From an uncultured Pseudomonadota bacterium (GTDB taxonomy: Bacteria; Pseudomonadota; Gammaproteobacteria; Burkholderiales; Rhodocyclaceae): DNA of 64,000 nucleotides. Of this stretch, positions 8,508 to 19,891 are shown piece after piece. Position 1 is the first letter of the stretch. The number at the start of each line of letters is the position of its first letter. The stretch is taken from assembly GCA_903951825.1 (NCBI GenBank), contig CAJBDJ010000026.1:1-64000 (forward strand), read 5' to 3'. A program made the position numbers and the translations under genes. The notes under the pieces were generated by a model. The model did not search any database. It worked only from the letters and a program-made list of their open reading frames with translations, and was not told where the DNA came from.

Positions 8508-9380
8508 ATGTCCGTCAAACATCCGATCATTGCGATTACGGGTTCGTCCGGTGCCGGCACGAGCACCGTGATGCAGAGCTTTCAACATATCTTTCGCCGC
8601 GAAAGCCTGAAGGCGCTGGTGGTCGAGGGGGATTCCTTCCATCGCTACGACCGCCTGGCAATGCGTGCCGTGATGAAGGAGCAGGAGGCGCTGGGCAATC
8701 GCAACTTCAGTCACTTCGGCCCGGAGGCCAACCTGCTGGGCGAACTGGAACAGCTTTTCGTCGATTACGGCAGCACCGGCAGCGGCAAGGTGCGCAAATA
8801 CTTGCACGACGCCGGCGAGGCCGAACCTTACGCTCAGGAGCCGGGCACCTTTACCCCCTGGGAAGAAGTCAAGCCGGGCACGGATTTGATGTTTTACGAA
8901 GGTCTGCACGGCGGTTATGCCGACGACAAGGTGGACGTTGCCCGGCAGGTCGATTTGCTGATCGGCGTTGTCCCGACGATCAACCTGGAATGGATACAAA
9001 AGCTGCATCGCGACCAGAAGATGCGCGGCTACTCGCAAGAAGCTGTGACCGATACCATTCTGCGGCGGATGCCCGACTATGTCAGCCATATCTGTCCGCA
9101 GTTCGGCCGCACCCATGTCAATTTCCAGCGCGTGCCGATTGTTGATACCTCCAACCCCTTCATGGCGCGCGACATTCCGAGCGCCGACGAGAGCATGGTC
9201 GTGATCCGCTTCGCCACTCCGCGGGGAATCGACTTTCAGTATTTGTTGAGCATGTTGCACGACTCGATGATGACGCGCCCGAATACGCTGGTCGTGCCAG
9301 GCGGTAAAATGGGTCTGGCGATGCAGATGATTTTCACGCCGATGATTCTGCGGCTGATGGATCAAAAGCGTCGCGCCTGA
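8508..9380 (+). CDS. prkB: Phosphoribulokinase
   Basis: This 290-residue enzyme phosphorylates ribulose-5-phosphate to ribulose-1,5-bisphosphate, the RuBisCO substrate. The P-loop GSSGAGTST is near the N-terminus (about residues 12-20), and the proteobacterial features HRYDR and FYEGLHGGY follow. Length fits the octameric proteobacterial class. It begins 47 bases after fbp, preceded by AGGGA. Together with cbbM it makes the organism capable of a complete autotrophic Calvin cycle. The symbol cbbP would be equally valid. Confidence 0.97.
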   Translation: MSVKHPIIAITGSSGAGTSTVMQSFQHIFRRESLKALVVEGDSFHRYDRLAMRAVMKEQEALGNRNFSHFGPEANLLGELEQLFVDYGSTGSGKVRKYLHDAGEAEPYAQEPGTFTPWEEVKPGTDLMFYEGLHGGYADDKVDVARQVDLLIGVVPTINLEWIQKLHRDQKMRGYSQEAVTDTILRRMPDYVSHICPQFGRTHVNFQRVPIVDTSNPFMARDIPSADESMVVIRFATPRGIDFQYLLSMLHDSMMTRPNTLVVPGGKMGLAMQMIFTPMILRLMDQKRRA

Positions 9381-9407
9381 TCAATTAAAAGAACGGAGCA
9401 ACAAAGC

Positions 9408-11414
9408 ATGAGTGAAAACATTAGCCGCCGTACCCTAGCCAATGCCGTGCGCTTTCTGGCGATTGATGCGGTTGAAAAGGCGAAATCCGGCCATCCCGGC
9501 GCCCCGATGGGTATGGCCGACATTGCCGAAGTTTTGTGGCGTGAGCACCTGAAGCACAATCCGGCGAACCCGAAATGGGCGGATCGTGATCGTTTCGTGC
9601 TCTCCAACGGCCACGGCTCAATGCTGATTTATGCTCTGCTCCACCTCACTGGCTACGACCTGCCCATCGACCAGATCAAGAACTTCCGCCAGCTTGGCAG
9701 CAAGACTGCCGGTCACCCGGAAGCCGGCCACACGCCCGGCGTTGAAACCACCACCGGCCCGCTCGGTCAGGGCATCAGCAACGGCGTCGGCATGGCCATG
9801 GCCGAGAAATTGCTCGCCCAGCGTTATAACCGTCCGGGTGACCAAATCGTCGATCACCGCACCTGGGTTTTCCTCGGCGATGGCTGCCTGATGGAAGGCA
9901 TCAGCCACGAAGCCTGTGCGCTGGCCGGCGTTTGGGGGCTCGACAAACTGACCTGTTTTTACGACGACAACGGCATTTCCATCGACGGTCATGTCGAAGG
10001 CTGGTTCCGCGACGACACCCCGGGGCGCTTCAAAGCCTACGGCTGGCATGTTATCGGCCCGATTGACGGCCACGACGTGACGGCGCTTTCGGCGGCGATT
10101 GCCGAAGCCAAAGCGGTCACTGGCAAGCCGACACTGATCGTCTGCCGCACGCAGATTGGTTGGGGCGCACCGAACAAGGTGGGAACGCATGACGTGCACG
10201 GCGCCCCGCTTGGTGCCGCCGAGGTGGCCGCCACCCGTGCCGCTCTGGACTGGCCTTATGCGCCTTTCGAGATTCCGCCGGAAATCTCCGCCGCCTGGGA
10301 TGCGCGGGCCAGCGGAGCCGCGGCCGAAGCCGCCTGGCAGGCAAAATTCGCGGCCTACCGCGCCCGCTTTCCTGAACTGGCGGCGGAGTTCGAGCGCACC
10401 CATGCTGCCGATCTGCCCGCCGCCTGGCCGGCCATCCGCGCTGAACTGCTGGCGCTGGCCGGGAGCAAGGAGGGCGGCATCGCCAGCCGCAAGTCATCAC
10501 AAAATTGCCTCGATTTTCTGGTTGACCGCGTCCCCGAGTTGCTCGGCGGCTCGGCCGACCTCACTGGCTCGAACCTGACCGCCGGCAAGGGGAGTGTTGC
10601 CTGGCACGCCGCCGCTGAAAAAACGCCCAACTACATTTCTTACGGTGTCCGTGAGTTCGGCATGGCGGCGATCATGAATGGCGTCGCGCTGCACGGCGGG
10701 ATGATTCCTTACGGCGGCACCTTCGCCGTGTTCTCGGATTACTCACGCAACGCCATCCGCATGGCGGCGTTGATGAAGCAGCGTGTCATTCATGTGCTGA
10801 CCCATGACTCGATTGGTCTCGGTGAGGACGGCCCGACCCATCAGCCGATCGAGCACCTCGGCAGCCTGCGCCTGATTCCCGACCTCGATGTCTGGCGTCC
10901 GTGTGACGAACTCGAAACCGCTGTCGCCTGGACGGCGTCGCTGGAGCGTGCCGATGGCCCGTCCGCCCTCTTCCTGTCGCGTCAGAACCTGCCCCAGTGT
11001 GGTCAGGCTGCCGGTCGTGCCGAGGCCATCGCCAAGGGTGGTTACGTTCTGGCCGAGAGCGAAGGGACTGCCCGGGCGGTGATCATTGCCACCGGTTCGG
11101 AGGTTGGTCTAGCGCTGTCGGCACAAAAAGAATTGGCCGCCAAAGGCGTTCCCGTGCGCGTCGTGTCGATGCCCTGCTGCGACCTTTTTGACCGTCAGGA
11201 CAAAGCCTGGCAGGCGGCTGTTTTGCCGGCCGGCGTGCCGCGCCTGGCGATTGAAGCCGGTCACCCGGATCCGTGGCGTAAATACGTCGGTCTCGAAGGC
11301 GATGTTCTGGGTATTCCGAGCTTTGGCGCCTCGGCGCCGGCACCGGCGCTCTATGAACTGTTCGGGCTGACGGTCGACAGGCTGACGCAGGCCACCCTGG
11401 CGCTGATCGGCTGA
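9408..11414 (+). CDS. tkt: Transketolase
   Basis: This 668-residue thiamine-diphosphate enzyme moves two-carbon units among sugar phosphates in the Calvin and pentose phosphate cycles. The N-terminal [12 protein letters not shown], the thiamine-diphosphate motif GDGCLMEG ending in DDNGISIDG, and the central pyrimidine-domain segment [12 protein letters not shown] are all present. Length is standard. It starts 27 bases after prkB with GGAG upstream and no promoter evident, so it is probably co-transcribed. The symbol cbbT applies if expression follows the cbb operon. Confidence 0.97.
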   Translation: MSENISRRTLANAVRFLAIDAVEKAKSGHPGAPMGMADIAEVLWREHLKHNPANPKWADRDRFVLSNGHGSMLIYALLHLTGYDLPIDQIKNFRQLGSKTAGHPEAGHTPGVETTTGPLGQGISNGVGMAMAEKLLAQRYNRPGDQIVDHRTWVFLGDGCLMEGISHEACALAGVWGLDKLTCFYDDNGISIDGHVEGWFRDDTPGRFKAYGWHVIGPIDGHDVTALSAAIAEAKAVTGKPTLIVCRTQIGWGAPNKVGTHDVHGAPLGAAEVAATRAALDWPYAPFEIPPEISAAWDARASGAAAEAAWQAKFAAYRARFPELAAEFERTHAADLPAAWPAIRAELLALAGSKEGGIASRKSSQNCLDFLVDRVPELLGGSADLTGSNLTAGKGSVAWHAAAEKTPNYISYGVREFGMAAIMNGVALHGGMIPYGGTFAVFSDYSRNAIRMAALMKQRVIHVLTHDSIGLGEDGPTHQPIEHLGSLRLIPDLDVWRPCDELETAVAWTASLERADGPSALFLSRQNLPQCGQAAGRAEAIAKGGYVLAESEGTARAVIIATGSEVGLALSAQKELAAKGVPVRVVSMPCCDLFDRQDKAWQAAVLPAGVPRLAIEAGHPDPWRKYVGLEGDVLGIPSFGASAPAPALYELFGLTVDRLTQATLALIG

Positions 11415-11452
11415 ATTCGCCAAACCTGATACGAGATTGGACGGGGCGCTCA

Positions 11453-12546
<1,094 letters not shown>

Positions 12547-12638
12547 TCAGTCGTCAGGCAAATGCCCGCCGGCGATAGCTGCAAATTGCTTTTTGATGCC
12601 TCTTGCCGGTTCCGGCTGGCCGGGCGCATCCAATCCGC

Positions 12639-12673
12639 GTCAGCGGAACCAATGGCTGTCGCCAGCCGCTGAC
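12639..12673 (+). other. Stem-loop in the gap-rpe intergenic region
   Basis: GTCAGCGG (12639-12646) and CCGCTGAC (12666-12673) form an 8-bp perfect stem with a further small TGGC/GCCA stem inside. It sits 35 bases before an intrinsic terminator. The 201-base gap also contains a GCCGG-TT-CCGGC dyad. The set could be the processed 3' end of the gap mRNA or a small RNA ending at that terminator. There is no recognised RNA family match. Confidence 0.4.
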
Positions 12674-12707
12674 ATACCGAGTATCACTCTGCTGTACCTT
12701 GCGTTTA

Positions 12708-12736
12708 CGGCCCCGTAGTCTGGGGCCGCTTTTTTT
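12708..12736 (+). terminator. Intrinsic terminator between gap and rpe
   Basis: CGGCCCC (12708-12714) pairs with GGGGCCG (12722-12728) over a seven-base loop, followed by C and seven T residues (12730-12736). This is a strong rho-independent terminator. Only eleven bases separate the T-run from the rpe start codon, and the rpe ribosome-binding site (GGGGG) lies in that space. It therefore either ends the gap transcript or acts as an attenuator through which rpe expression must read. Confidence 0.88.
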
Positions 12737-12747
12737 CTGGGGGCGCC

Positions 12748-13449
12748 ATGAGCCAAGCAAATTTCGTTATCGCACCGAGCATTCTTTCCGCCAACTTCGC
12801 CAGGCTGGGCGAGGAAGTGGCCAATGTCATCGCTTCCGGCGCTGACTGGATCCACTTTGACGTGATGGACAATCATTACGTCCCCAATCTGACCATCGGC
12901 CCTCTGGTCTGCGAGGCCATCCGTCCGTGCACAACGGCGCCGATTGACGTCCACCTGATGGTCAAGCCGGTGGATCGCATCATTCCCGACTTCGCCAAGG
13001 CGGGTGCCAATATCATCACTTTTCACCCGGAAGCTTCCGAGCACGTTGATCGTAGCCTGTCACTGATCCGTGAAGCCGGTTGTCAGTCCGGTCTGGTTTT
13101 CAATCCGGCGACGCCCCTCGATTACATGGATCATGTCCTCGATAAAATTGATGTGATTCTGCTGATGAGCGTCAACCCGGGCTTCGGCGGCCAGAAGTTC
13201 ATCCCCGGCACGCTGGCCAAGGCGCGTCTGGCACGCGCCAAACTCGATGCCTACGCGCAGGCCAGCGGGCGCCGGATTCGTCTCGAAATCGACGGCGGCG
13301 TAAACGCCGCCAACATCGCCGAAATTGCCCGCGCCGGCGTTGATGCCTTCGTTGCCGGGTCAGCCGTCTATGGTGCCGGCAAGGACAGCGATGCGCATCG
13401 TTACGACTCGATTATCGGCGCCTTGCGCGAGCAACTGGCGAACCTCTGA
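12748..13449 (+). CDS. rpe: Ribulose-phosphate 3-epimerase
   Basis: This 233-residue TIM-barrel enzyme interconverts ribulose-5-phosphate and xylulose-5-phosphate, linking the pentose phosphate pathway to the Calvin cycle. The family signature [12 protein letters not shown] with metal-binding His and Asp, the DVHLMV segment, [12 protein letters not shown] and EIDGGVN are all present. It overlaps gph by one base (TGATG). The start ATG comes eleven bases after a terminator T-run, so its transcription is either readthrough or starts within the gap region. Confidence 0.97.
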   Translation: MSQANFVIAPSILSANFARLGEEVANVIASGADWIHFDVMDNHYVPNLTIGPLVCEAIRPCTTAPIDVHLMVKPVDRIIPDFAKAGANIITFHPEASEHVDRSLSLIREAGCQSGLVFNPATPLDYMDHVLDKIDVILLMSVNPGFGGQKFIPGTLAKARLARAKLDAYAQASGRRIRLEIDGGVNAANIAEIARAGVDAFVAGSAVYGAGKDSDAHRYDSIIGALREQLANL

Positions 13450-14108
13450 TGAAATTCAAATCGGTGACTTTCGATCTCGACGGCACGCTGCTCGATACTG
13501 TGGCCGATCTCGCCGAGGCGAGTAATCGCACCCTGCGCGAACTTGGGCAGCCGACCTGCAGCGAGGATGAAATTCGCAGCTTCATCGGGCGCGGCATCAA
13601 TAACCTGGTTGAGCGTTGTTTGAGCCGCCAGCAGCCGCCGGCGGCCGATCTGCTGGCGACGGCAATAGTGGCTTTCAAGAAGCACTACGCCGTGGTCAAT
13701 GGCGATATGGCGGAATTTTATCCGGGGGTTATTGACGGATTGCTGGCCTGGAAAGCCAGCGGTTTGCCACTCGGCGTCGTCACCAACAAGGCCGCCGACT
13801 TTACCCTCGCCCTGCTCAAGAAAAAAGGCTTGGCCGATACCTTTGATGTGGTGGTCGCCGGCGATACGACACCGTACAAAAAGCCGCACCCCGAACCGAT
13901 TCTTCATGCCTGCCGCTTGCTGCACAGCGACCCCGTGAGCAATCTGCACATTGGCGATTCGATCCACGACAGCCATGCCGCCCGTGCTGCCGGCAGCACT
14001 GCATATTGCGTGCCTTACGGCTACAACGAGGGACGTGCGGTACGGGCGGAAGATTGCGACGCGCTGGTAGGTGATCTGCTCGCAGCGCTGGCACTCGCCC
14101 GCGCCTGA
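13449..14108 (+). CDS. gph: Phosphoglycolate phosphatase
   Basis: This 219-residue HAD hydrolase has DLDGTLLDT at its N-terminus, the VTNK motif II, KPHPEP motif III and GDSIHD motif IV. It dephosphorylates 2-phosphoglycolate, formed by the oxygenase activity of RuBisCO and by DNA repair. Its start overlaps the rpe stop, so the two form an operon. In many betaproteobacteria trpE follows gph; here a chemoreceptor gene on the opposite strand follows instead. The neighbouring cbbY-like gene is a separate HAD branch. Confidence 0.93.
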   Translation: MKFKSVTFDLDGTLLDTVADLAEASNRTLRELGQPTCSEDEIRSFIGRGINNLVERCLSRQQPPAADLLATAIVAFKKHYAVVNGDMAEFYPGVIDGLLAWKASGLPLGVVTNKAADFTLALLKKKGLADTFDVVVAGDTTPYKKPHPEPILHACRLLHSDPVSNLHIGDSIHDSHAARAAGSTAYCVPYGYNEGRAVRAEDCDALVGDLLAALALARA

Positions 14109-14178
14109 CGCGCTACCCAAGGCAAAATTAAGCTCGGGTGCTCGGCCGTGGCTGGCGGGGTTGGCGATTGAGCGCCGT

Positions 14179-17100
14179 TTAGTCACTATCCTTGAAATCT
14201 GCCCATTCATCATCAGCCCCTGCACGCCGCGATGGCAAGGCTTTCGGCTGTGCCGCCAGCCGTGGCCGGACAGCCGAGGGCAGGGCACGCGTTCCATGGA
14301 CGGTGGGCGCCGGAAGGCGTGCCGGCGTCAGCGACGTGGCGGCCGATAATTTGAAGCGGCTCAAGGTCGTCGCCAGGGACATGGCTTGTTCCTCCAGCGC
14401 TTCGGCCGCCGCCGCCGCCTGTTCGACGAGCGCAGCATTTTGCTGGGTGACTTCATCCATCTGACTGATTGCCAGAGTCACCTGATCAATACCAGTACTT
14501 TGCTCCTTGCTGGCCTCGGCAATGTCGGTGACCAATGTCGATACCTGCTTGAACGACTGAACCATGTTGCTCATGGTGGTTCCCGTTTCCCTGACGAGGT
14601 TGACCCCGCCATCCACCTTGTCGACCGACTCAGAGATCAGGCCGCGGATTTCCTTGGCAGCGACCCCGCTGCGTTGCGCGAGATTGCGTACTTCCGTGGC
14701 AACGACGGCAAACCCCCGCCCTTGTTCGCCGGCGCGGGCTGCCTCCACCGCTGCATTGAGCGCCAGAATATTGGTCTGGAAGGCGATGCTGTCGATGACT
14801 CCGATGATGTCGGCAATTTTGTGCGAGCTGCGTTGAATGTCGCTCATCGTATCGACGACGCGCGCGACCAGTTCGCCACTGCGTGCGGCAATCTGGTTTG
14901 CATTGTCAGCCAGGCTGTTGGCCTGTCTGGCGTTGTCGGCATTCTGACGCACGGTGGCGTTCAGTTCTTCCATGGCGCTGGAGGTTTCCTCCAGACTGCT
15001 GGCCTGTTGCTCGGTGCGCCGCGAGAGGTCGTTATTGCCGCTGGCGATTTCACGCGCAGCAACATTGATCGCATCCCCCGCGGTCTTGATCTGCTCGATG
15101 ATCTCCTTGAGCCGATCAACCGTCGTATTGGTATCAATCTTGAGTTCGCCGAAAACGCCGCTGAAATCGGAGCGTATGGCTTGCGTCAAATCGCCCGCTG
15201 CGAGCGCGGCAAGTACCGAAGACAACTCGTTCAGCGCACTTTCACCATTGCTCAGGAGCTGATTGATCAGGGCTTCAACCTGAATGAAGAAGGCTTCCTT
15301 GCTGGCCAGGTCGAGTCGAACCGAGAAGTCGCCATCGGCAGCTTTCTGGATGACCTCCGTCAGTTTGGTTTCGGCATTCAGTTGATCGGTGATATCCAGC
15401 CACTCGCCGACAGAACCGAGGCGTTCGCCAGCGTCGCTGATCACCGGCGTCGTGGTCACGCGGTAGGTGCGGCTGCCGAGCAGCATTTGTGTCTGGACGC
15501 TGGTGTTCAGTTTGCGCAAACGAGCCAGGGCGGCCGCCGGATCAGGATAAAGCCGCCCAACGTTGTAGCCGATCATGGCATCCGGATCGAATTTCGGATC
15601 GGTCTGCCTGAAGGCCGTGACGTCGTTCTTGAAAGTGTTCGCGAGGGCATGGTTGATGTAGAGAATATGGCCATCGTTATCGGCAATCCGGACGTTGGTC
15701 GCCACGTTGTCGAGACCAATCTTGATGCGCGTCATTTCATCGGCCTGGCGCTTGGTTTCGGTTACCTCGAAGCCCATCCGGTTCTGCATGCCCTCGATGC
15801 CTTGCAGCAGGCGGCCAAGCTCGTCGTTGGCCGAAGTGTCGATGCGTGAGTCATAGTGCCCGGTGGCGATTGCCCGCAGGCTGTCCAGGGCTGCGGCGAG
15901 GCGACGGGTCAGAACGCTGCGCGAAACCCAGAGCATCACCATGGTCAAAATAATCACGACGATGAAGCTGGCAATGATCAGGTTAATATCGAGCCGCTGG
16001 GAAACCTGGTCAAATTCTTCGGTGTACGTGCCGCCACCGATCAGCATGTTCCATTTGGCCAGGGTCTGGAAAGCAACCACTTTTTCGCGTGGCGAGGTTT
16101 CTCCCAGTTCGCTGTTTTGCCAGGGGTAGCGAATGGTGCCATTGCGACGCTCAAGCATTTCGCGAATGAACTCGCGACCGCCGGCATCCTTGGCGGCAAG
16201 AATGTTGCTGCCCTCCTTGGCCGGATGAATGAAGAGGTCGCCCAAGCGCTTGCCGGGTTGTGCGTCAATCACATAAACATAGCCGGACTGGCCAATCTTG
16301 ATGGCCTTGATGCGATCACGCAGGGCGCTCATTTCGTCGGTGATGAAGTAACCGATGCCAAAGGCGCCGATGACTTTGCCGCTTTCGTCGATGATTGGCT
16401 TGAGCGCCGAGACTCGATCCTTGCCCTGGCTGCTAGTGCGTCCGATATACGTCTGACCGGCCAGGAGTTTGGCGGTTGCCGGACTTTCCTTGTCGAGCGC
16501 GGTATTGATCACCCGCTCGCCCTTGTCGTTTTTCTGGGAGGTGGCGATGCGCACGAATTCATCGCCGCGACGAACCAGAACTGTTGCTGTCGGGCCACGG
16601 GTAATTTTGGCAAAGGCATCTTCTTCGTCGTGCCGGTCATTGACGATCACGTTGTTGTGGCGCAGCAAGGGCACCGCCGCGCTGCCGGGTTCGACGCTGA
16701 AGGCGTGCGGGTAACGCGACGCATAGATTTCGAGCAGACGGCTGGCTTCGCGCTCGACTGCTTCGACGGTCGATTCCATCATCGCGTGCACCAACTGGAT
16801 GCGTTGTTTGAGTTCATCTTCACCGGCCGCGCTCAGCGTTTGACTGATCTGACTGGAGACAAAGAAAACGGTACCTGACATGACCAGAATCAACGCCAAG
16901 ACGCTCGGCAGCAGAAACCTGAGCGAGACCGGGGTGTCAACCAGCCAACGCTGGGCACGCGCCCACAGGCCAGTGCTGACAATTTGTCCATGCCGGACGC
17001 CATGGCGCGTTGGCCGTTTTTCGCGCAAGTCTTTGTAAAACTCGGCGGCACGATCAATGGCCGCCTGCGCTGCCTTGCGGCGAACGGAGAGGTAGCCGGT

Positions 17101-17424
17101 AATTTGCCCGCCCTCCCAGACTGGTGATATGTGGGCTTCAATCCAGTAATGGTCGCCGTTCTTGCAACGGTTCTTGACGATGCCAACCCAGGGTCGCCCC
17201 GCTTTGAGAGTCGCCCAGAGATCGGCGAAAGCTGCTTCCGGCATGTCGGGATGACGGACGATATTGTGTGGTTGGCCGATCGTCTCCTGTTCGGTGAATC
17301 CGCTGATTTCAACAAAATCCTTGTTGATGTAGGTAATCAGCCCTTTCAGATCGGTTTTGGAAACAATCCGTTGTGTTTCGTTAACCGGAATCTCAAGATT
17401 GGTTACTGGCGTGTTGGTACGCAT
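14179..17424 (-). CDS. Methyl-accepting chemotaxis protein with Aer-type PAS, Cache and second PAS
   Basis: This 1081-residue transducer signals to CheA/CheW. An Aer-like PAS domain (residues 1-115, with the RHPDMP segment of redox-sensing Aer proteins) is followed by a transmembrane helix (about 170-192), a large periplasmic Cache-type sensor, a second helix (about 481-501), HAMP, a cytoplasmic PAS (about 566-680), a HAMP-like region and the signalling hairpin (tip [20 protein letters not shown]). The C-terminus ends EWADF plus four residues, resembling the CheR/CheB tether. I start at ATG 17424 because GGGGAG precedes it and Aer proteins begin MRTN-PVTN. The ligand is unknown. Confidence 0.93.
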   Translation of the reverse strand: MRTNTPVTNLEIPVNETQRIVSKTDLKGLITYINKDFVEISGFTEQETIGQPHNIVRHPDMPEAAFADLWATLKAGRPWVGIVKNRCKNGDHYWIEAHISPVWEGGQITGYLSVRRKAAQAAIDRAAEFYKDLREKRPTRHGVRHGQIVSTGLWARAQRWLVDTPVSLRFLLPSVLALILVMSGTVFFVSSQISQTLSAAGEDELKQRIQLVHAMMESTVEAVEREASRLLEIYASRYPHAFSVEPGSAAVPLLRHNNVIVNDRHDEEDAFAKITRGPTATVLVRRGDEFVRIATSQKNDKGERVINTALDKESPATAKLLAGQTYIGRTSSQGKDRVSALKPIIDESGKVIGAFGIGYFITDEMSALRDRIKAIKIGQSGYVYVIDAQPGKRLGDLFIHPAKEGSNILAAKDAGGREFIREMLERRNGTIRYPWQNSELGETSPREKVVAFQTLAKWNMLIGGGTYTEEFDQVSQRLDINLIIASFIVVIILTMVMLWVSRSVLTRRLAAALDSLRAIATGHYDSRIDTSANDELGRLLQGIEGMQNRMGFEVTETKRQADEMTRIKIGLDNVATNVRIADNDGHILYINHALANTFKNDVTAFRQTDPKFDPDAMIGYNVGRLYPDPAAALARLRKLNTSVQTQMLLGSRTYRVTTTPVISDAGERLGSVGEWLDITDQLNAETKLTEVIQKAADGDFSVRLDLASKEAFFIQVEALINQLLSNGESALNELSSVLAALAAGDLTQAIRSDFSGVFGELKIDTNTTVDRLKEIIEQIKTAGDAINVAAREIASGNNDLSRRTEQQASSLEETSSAMEELNATVRQNADNARQANSLADNANQIAARSGELVARVVDTMSDIQRSSHKIADIIGVIDSIAFQTNILALNAAVEAARAGEQGRGFAVVATEVRNLAQRSGVAAKEIRGLISESVDKVDGGVNLVRETGTTMSNMVQSFKQVSTLVTDIAEASKEQSTGIDQVTLAISQMDEVTQQNAALVEQAAAAAEALEEQAMSLATTLSRFKLSAATSLTPARLPAPTVHGTRALPSAVRPRLAAQPKALPSRRAGADDEWADFKDSD

Positions 17425-17792
17425 TGAAGGTTCTCTCCCCGTGCCTGTGGCGTTGTCATCTGCCACGGTTTGTATTTAACGAATAGTCATGTTTCCCGAT
17501 TGGCTTATTTATTGCCCACTTGCCCGATTGCCGCGGCTAATCAGCCGTTTCTTATATTTTCAAATGCATACTACACCAAATTCATTGTGGCTAAGCCCGG
17601 CGTCCGACAGCCCTTGCGGCCAAGGCGAAAAGGAGCGTCGGAGAGGGGTATCCCCGCGAAAATCCGCTCATTCATCGGTTTTGAAAATCCCCGACGCAGC
17701 AACTCGCTGCGTCGGGGGCGCGACAAAATGCCGCATGGCGGAAAGCTCCAGGCGTTGCGATACTCCTTTTCCCGTAGGTAGAGGAGAAGTGA
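17425..17792. other. Intergenic region with strong hairpin (17689-17717)
   Basis: No gene is supported in this 368-base gap between the divergent chemoreceptor and TonB-receptor genes. The left half is comparatively AT-rich and should hold both promoters. At 17689-17700 CCCCGACGCAGC pairs perfectly with GCTGCGTCGGGG (17706-17717) over a five-base loop. On the minus strand the stem is followed by ATTTTC, giving some terminator character. On the plus strand it lies in the receptor leader. I looked for cobalamin-riboswitch boxes and did not find them. Confidence 0.5.
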
Positions 17793-19790
17793 TTGAAAAA
17801 ATTCGAATTCAAAGTCATCGGCATGGCGACATGCCTGGGCATCGCGGGCAGTGTTTGGTCTCAACCAGGCGAAGTCGGCGGGCTGGATAGCGTTATCGTT
17901 ACTGCCACGCCGATTATTGAATCCAACAGGGTCGATCACTTTTCGGCGATGTCGACCCGCGTCAGCGATGCGCAGATCAAGGATCTGGGCGCCCTGGATC
18001 TGGCTGCCGGATTGCGCATGATGCCCGGCGTCCAGATTTCCCGTTATAACGAGGTTGGCTCCTACAGCGGTGATCAAGGCGGCAATGTTTACATTCGCGG
18101 GCTGGGTGTCAGTCGCCCCGGCAGTGAAATAAAAACCTATGTCGACGGCCTGCCTGTGTATATGGGTTTATGGAATCACCCGCTGATGGATTTGCTGCCG
18201 CTCAACGGAATCGCGACGATCAACGTTCACAAGGGGCCGGACATTCAGTCGAGCGGCAACAATTTTGCATCCGTCAACCTTGAAACCAGACGCGCCAAGC
18301 GTGAGGGAGTGGTCGGTGAGGCAACGCTCTCCCTGGGTTCTTACGCCACCAAAACCTTTCAGGGCAACATCCTCGGAAAACTGGATGCGCTCGATTTTAT
18401 GCTCGCCGCCGCCCACGTTGATTCAAATGGCGCCCGTCCGAATGCCGATGGCCGGCTGAATAATGCAATCGGGCGCCTGGGGTTGAAAATCGACGAGCAT
18501 TGGTCGCTCGGCGGAGGCTTTTTGGCGGTCAGCAATGCGGTTGGCGACCCGGGCGATAACCGCTTTCCTGTCACGCGAACCGGCGTTGGCCCTTACACCT
18601 TCTCGAACGGGATCGCACGCAACGCATCCTCCACCCAAATGCTCAATGTCTTTGCCCGGCATCAGCATGGAACGTGGCAAGGGGAACTCAAGTTCTACCA
18701 GAATCGCGGCGACAATGATCTGACCGACGACCCTTCCTGGGGCACCTTCAACAGCCACTTTGTGATGAGCGGTTGGCGCTGGAAGGAGATGTTTTCTCCC
18801 TGGGTGGGCGGGCAAGTCGTGGCGGAAATTGATCGTCAGACCATCCGGGGTGACGTTTCCGGGCCGCATGTCGGCGCTCCCGTCGGCACCCCCTTCGCTT
18901 TTGGCCTGGCCGGCTCGGCAGAGATTCCCGAATTTCGTATGCTTTCAAGCTATCTCGGCTTCAATCAGCGATTCGATCTCGGCGAGCACTGGATGATCAA
19001 GCCCTCGATTGGCGCCAGGCATTACGACAGCAATCACTACGAATCAAAAACCGCGCCTCAAGCCGGTGTCTCGGTTGTCGCCGGCAACGTGACCTTTTAC
19101 GCCAACTACGTCGAGGGGCTTCTTTATCCCGGAGCTGAAACCAACGCCTTGACCCGGGCTGTTCCCATGGCGTTTGCAGCGAACAATGGATGGGACAGGC
19201 TCCAGCCATCGCGCGACAAACACCGCGAAATGGGGATGAAATGGGATGTCAGCGCGAATACGCATCTTGACCTGAGTATTTTTCAGGATGAAATCAGCAA
19301 GCGCTACATTTGGAGTGGCTTCAATGCCGGTGCATTTGCACCCCCAGCCTCGGGCGTCTGGAGCAATTCGTTTGCCGACTACAGCACGCGTGGCGCGGAA
19401 GTTTCCGTGCAACACCAGTTCACTCAGAACTGGCAATTCTTTGGCGGCCTGACTCACCTGAATCCGGATATCGACAATTTGCCCTATGCGCCGCGCACGG
19501 CGATTTCGGCTGGCATCACGGGCAATCTGAATGGATTCAAGCTCGCCTTCGATGCCCATCGGCAATCCGAAATGTATTCGCTGACGCAGGATCGCGGCAC
19601 CTTTTCGCCGAATCGGGTGGCTGGCTTCAGCGTGGCAAATATTCGTGTCGCCAGGCCGCTGGCGGCACTCGGCAAGAGCGGCGAGGTGTTCGTGGTGGTC
19701 AATAATCTGTTCGCTGCCGACTATGAGTACAACGCGGGTTATCCCATGCCAGGACGAAATTTTCGCGTCGGATTGACGGCTGGCTTTTGA
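17793..19790 (+). CDS. TonB-dependent outer-membrane receptor
   Basis: This 665-residue protein is predicted to be an outer-membrane beta-barrel that imports a scarce ligand using TonB energy. It has a signal peptide (MKKFEFKVIG..., cleavage near residue 23), a TonB box (DSVIVTAT), a plug domain (YIRGLGVSRPGSE, INVHKGPD), a barrel and a C-terminal Phe as in most porins and receptors. The start is TTG with GAGGAG eight bases upstream. No partner transporter genes lie nearby, so the substrate (siderophore, vitamin or metal complex) cannot be named. It appears as a single-gene unit. Confidence 0.9.
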   Translation: MKKFEFKVIGMATCLGIAGSVWSQPGEVGGLDSVIVTATPIIESNRVDHFSAMSTRVSDAQIKDLGALDLAAGLRMMPGVQISRYNEVGSYSGDQGGNVYIRGLGVSRPGSEIKTYVDGLPVYMGLWNHPLMDLLPLNGIATINVHKGPDIQSSGNNFASVNLETRRAKREGVVGEATLSLGSYATKTFQGNILGKLDALDFMLAAAHVDSNGARPNADGRLNNAIGRLGLKIDEHWSLGGGFLAVSNAVGDPGDNRFPVTRTGVGPYTFSNGIARNASSTQMLNVFARHQHGTWQGELKFYQNRGDNDLTDDPSWGTFNSHFVMSGWRWKEMFSPWVGGQVVAEIDRQTIRGDVSGPHVGAPVGTPFAFGLAGSAEIPEFRMLSSYLGFNQRFDLGEHWMIKPSIGARHYDSNHYESKTAPQAGVSVVAGNVTFYANYVEGLLYPGAETNALTRAVPMAFAANNGWDRLQPSRDKHREMGMKWDVSANTHLDLSIFQDEISKRYIWSGFNAGAFAPPASGVWSNSFADYSTRGAEVSVQHQFTQNWQFFGGLTHLNPDIDNLPYAPRTAISAGITGNLNGFKLAFDAHRQSEMYSLTQDRGTFSPNRVAGFSVANIRVARPLAALGKSGEVFVVVNNLFAADYEYNAGYPMPGRNFRVGLTAGF

Positions 19791-19843
19791 GAACACCAGC
19801 CAAGCGCAGCAGGTGATCGGCGTCACGTCCGTCTACCGAAAGC

Positions 19844-19869
19844 AAAACAGCCGCCTGGCGGCGGCTGTT
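19844..19869 (-). terminator. Intrinsic terminator downstream of fba
   Basis: AACAGCCGCC (19846-19855) pairs with GGCGGCTGTT (19860-19869) over a four-base loop. Read on the minus strand, the stem continues into TTTTGCTTT, a usable U-rich tail. It lies 22 bases past the fba stop and so ends the fbp-epd-pgk-pyk-fba transcript. It may also slow convergent transcription from the TonB receptor gene, although the plus-strand side lacks a T-run. Confidence 0.75.
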
Positions 19870-19891
19870 GCGGTGGAGCTGGAAAACGCGG

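Noticed and set aside
8379..9365. 328-codon minus-strand frame opposite prkB
   Set aside because: Its N-terminal part is composed of His/Arg/Glu-rich noise and it lies wholly over phosphoribulokinase.
14386..16878. Two long plus-strand frames (487 and 340 codons) opposite the chemoreceptor
   Set aside because: Both are shadows of the chemoreceptor, whose signalling domain is unmistakable on the minus strand.
17425..17792. Cobalamin or thiamine riboswitch before the TonB receptor
   Set aside because: I could not find the conserved boxes of either class; only simple hairpins are present.
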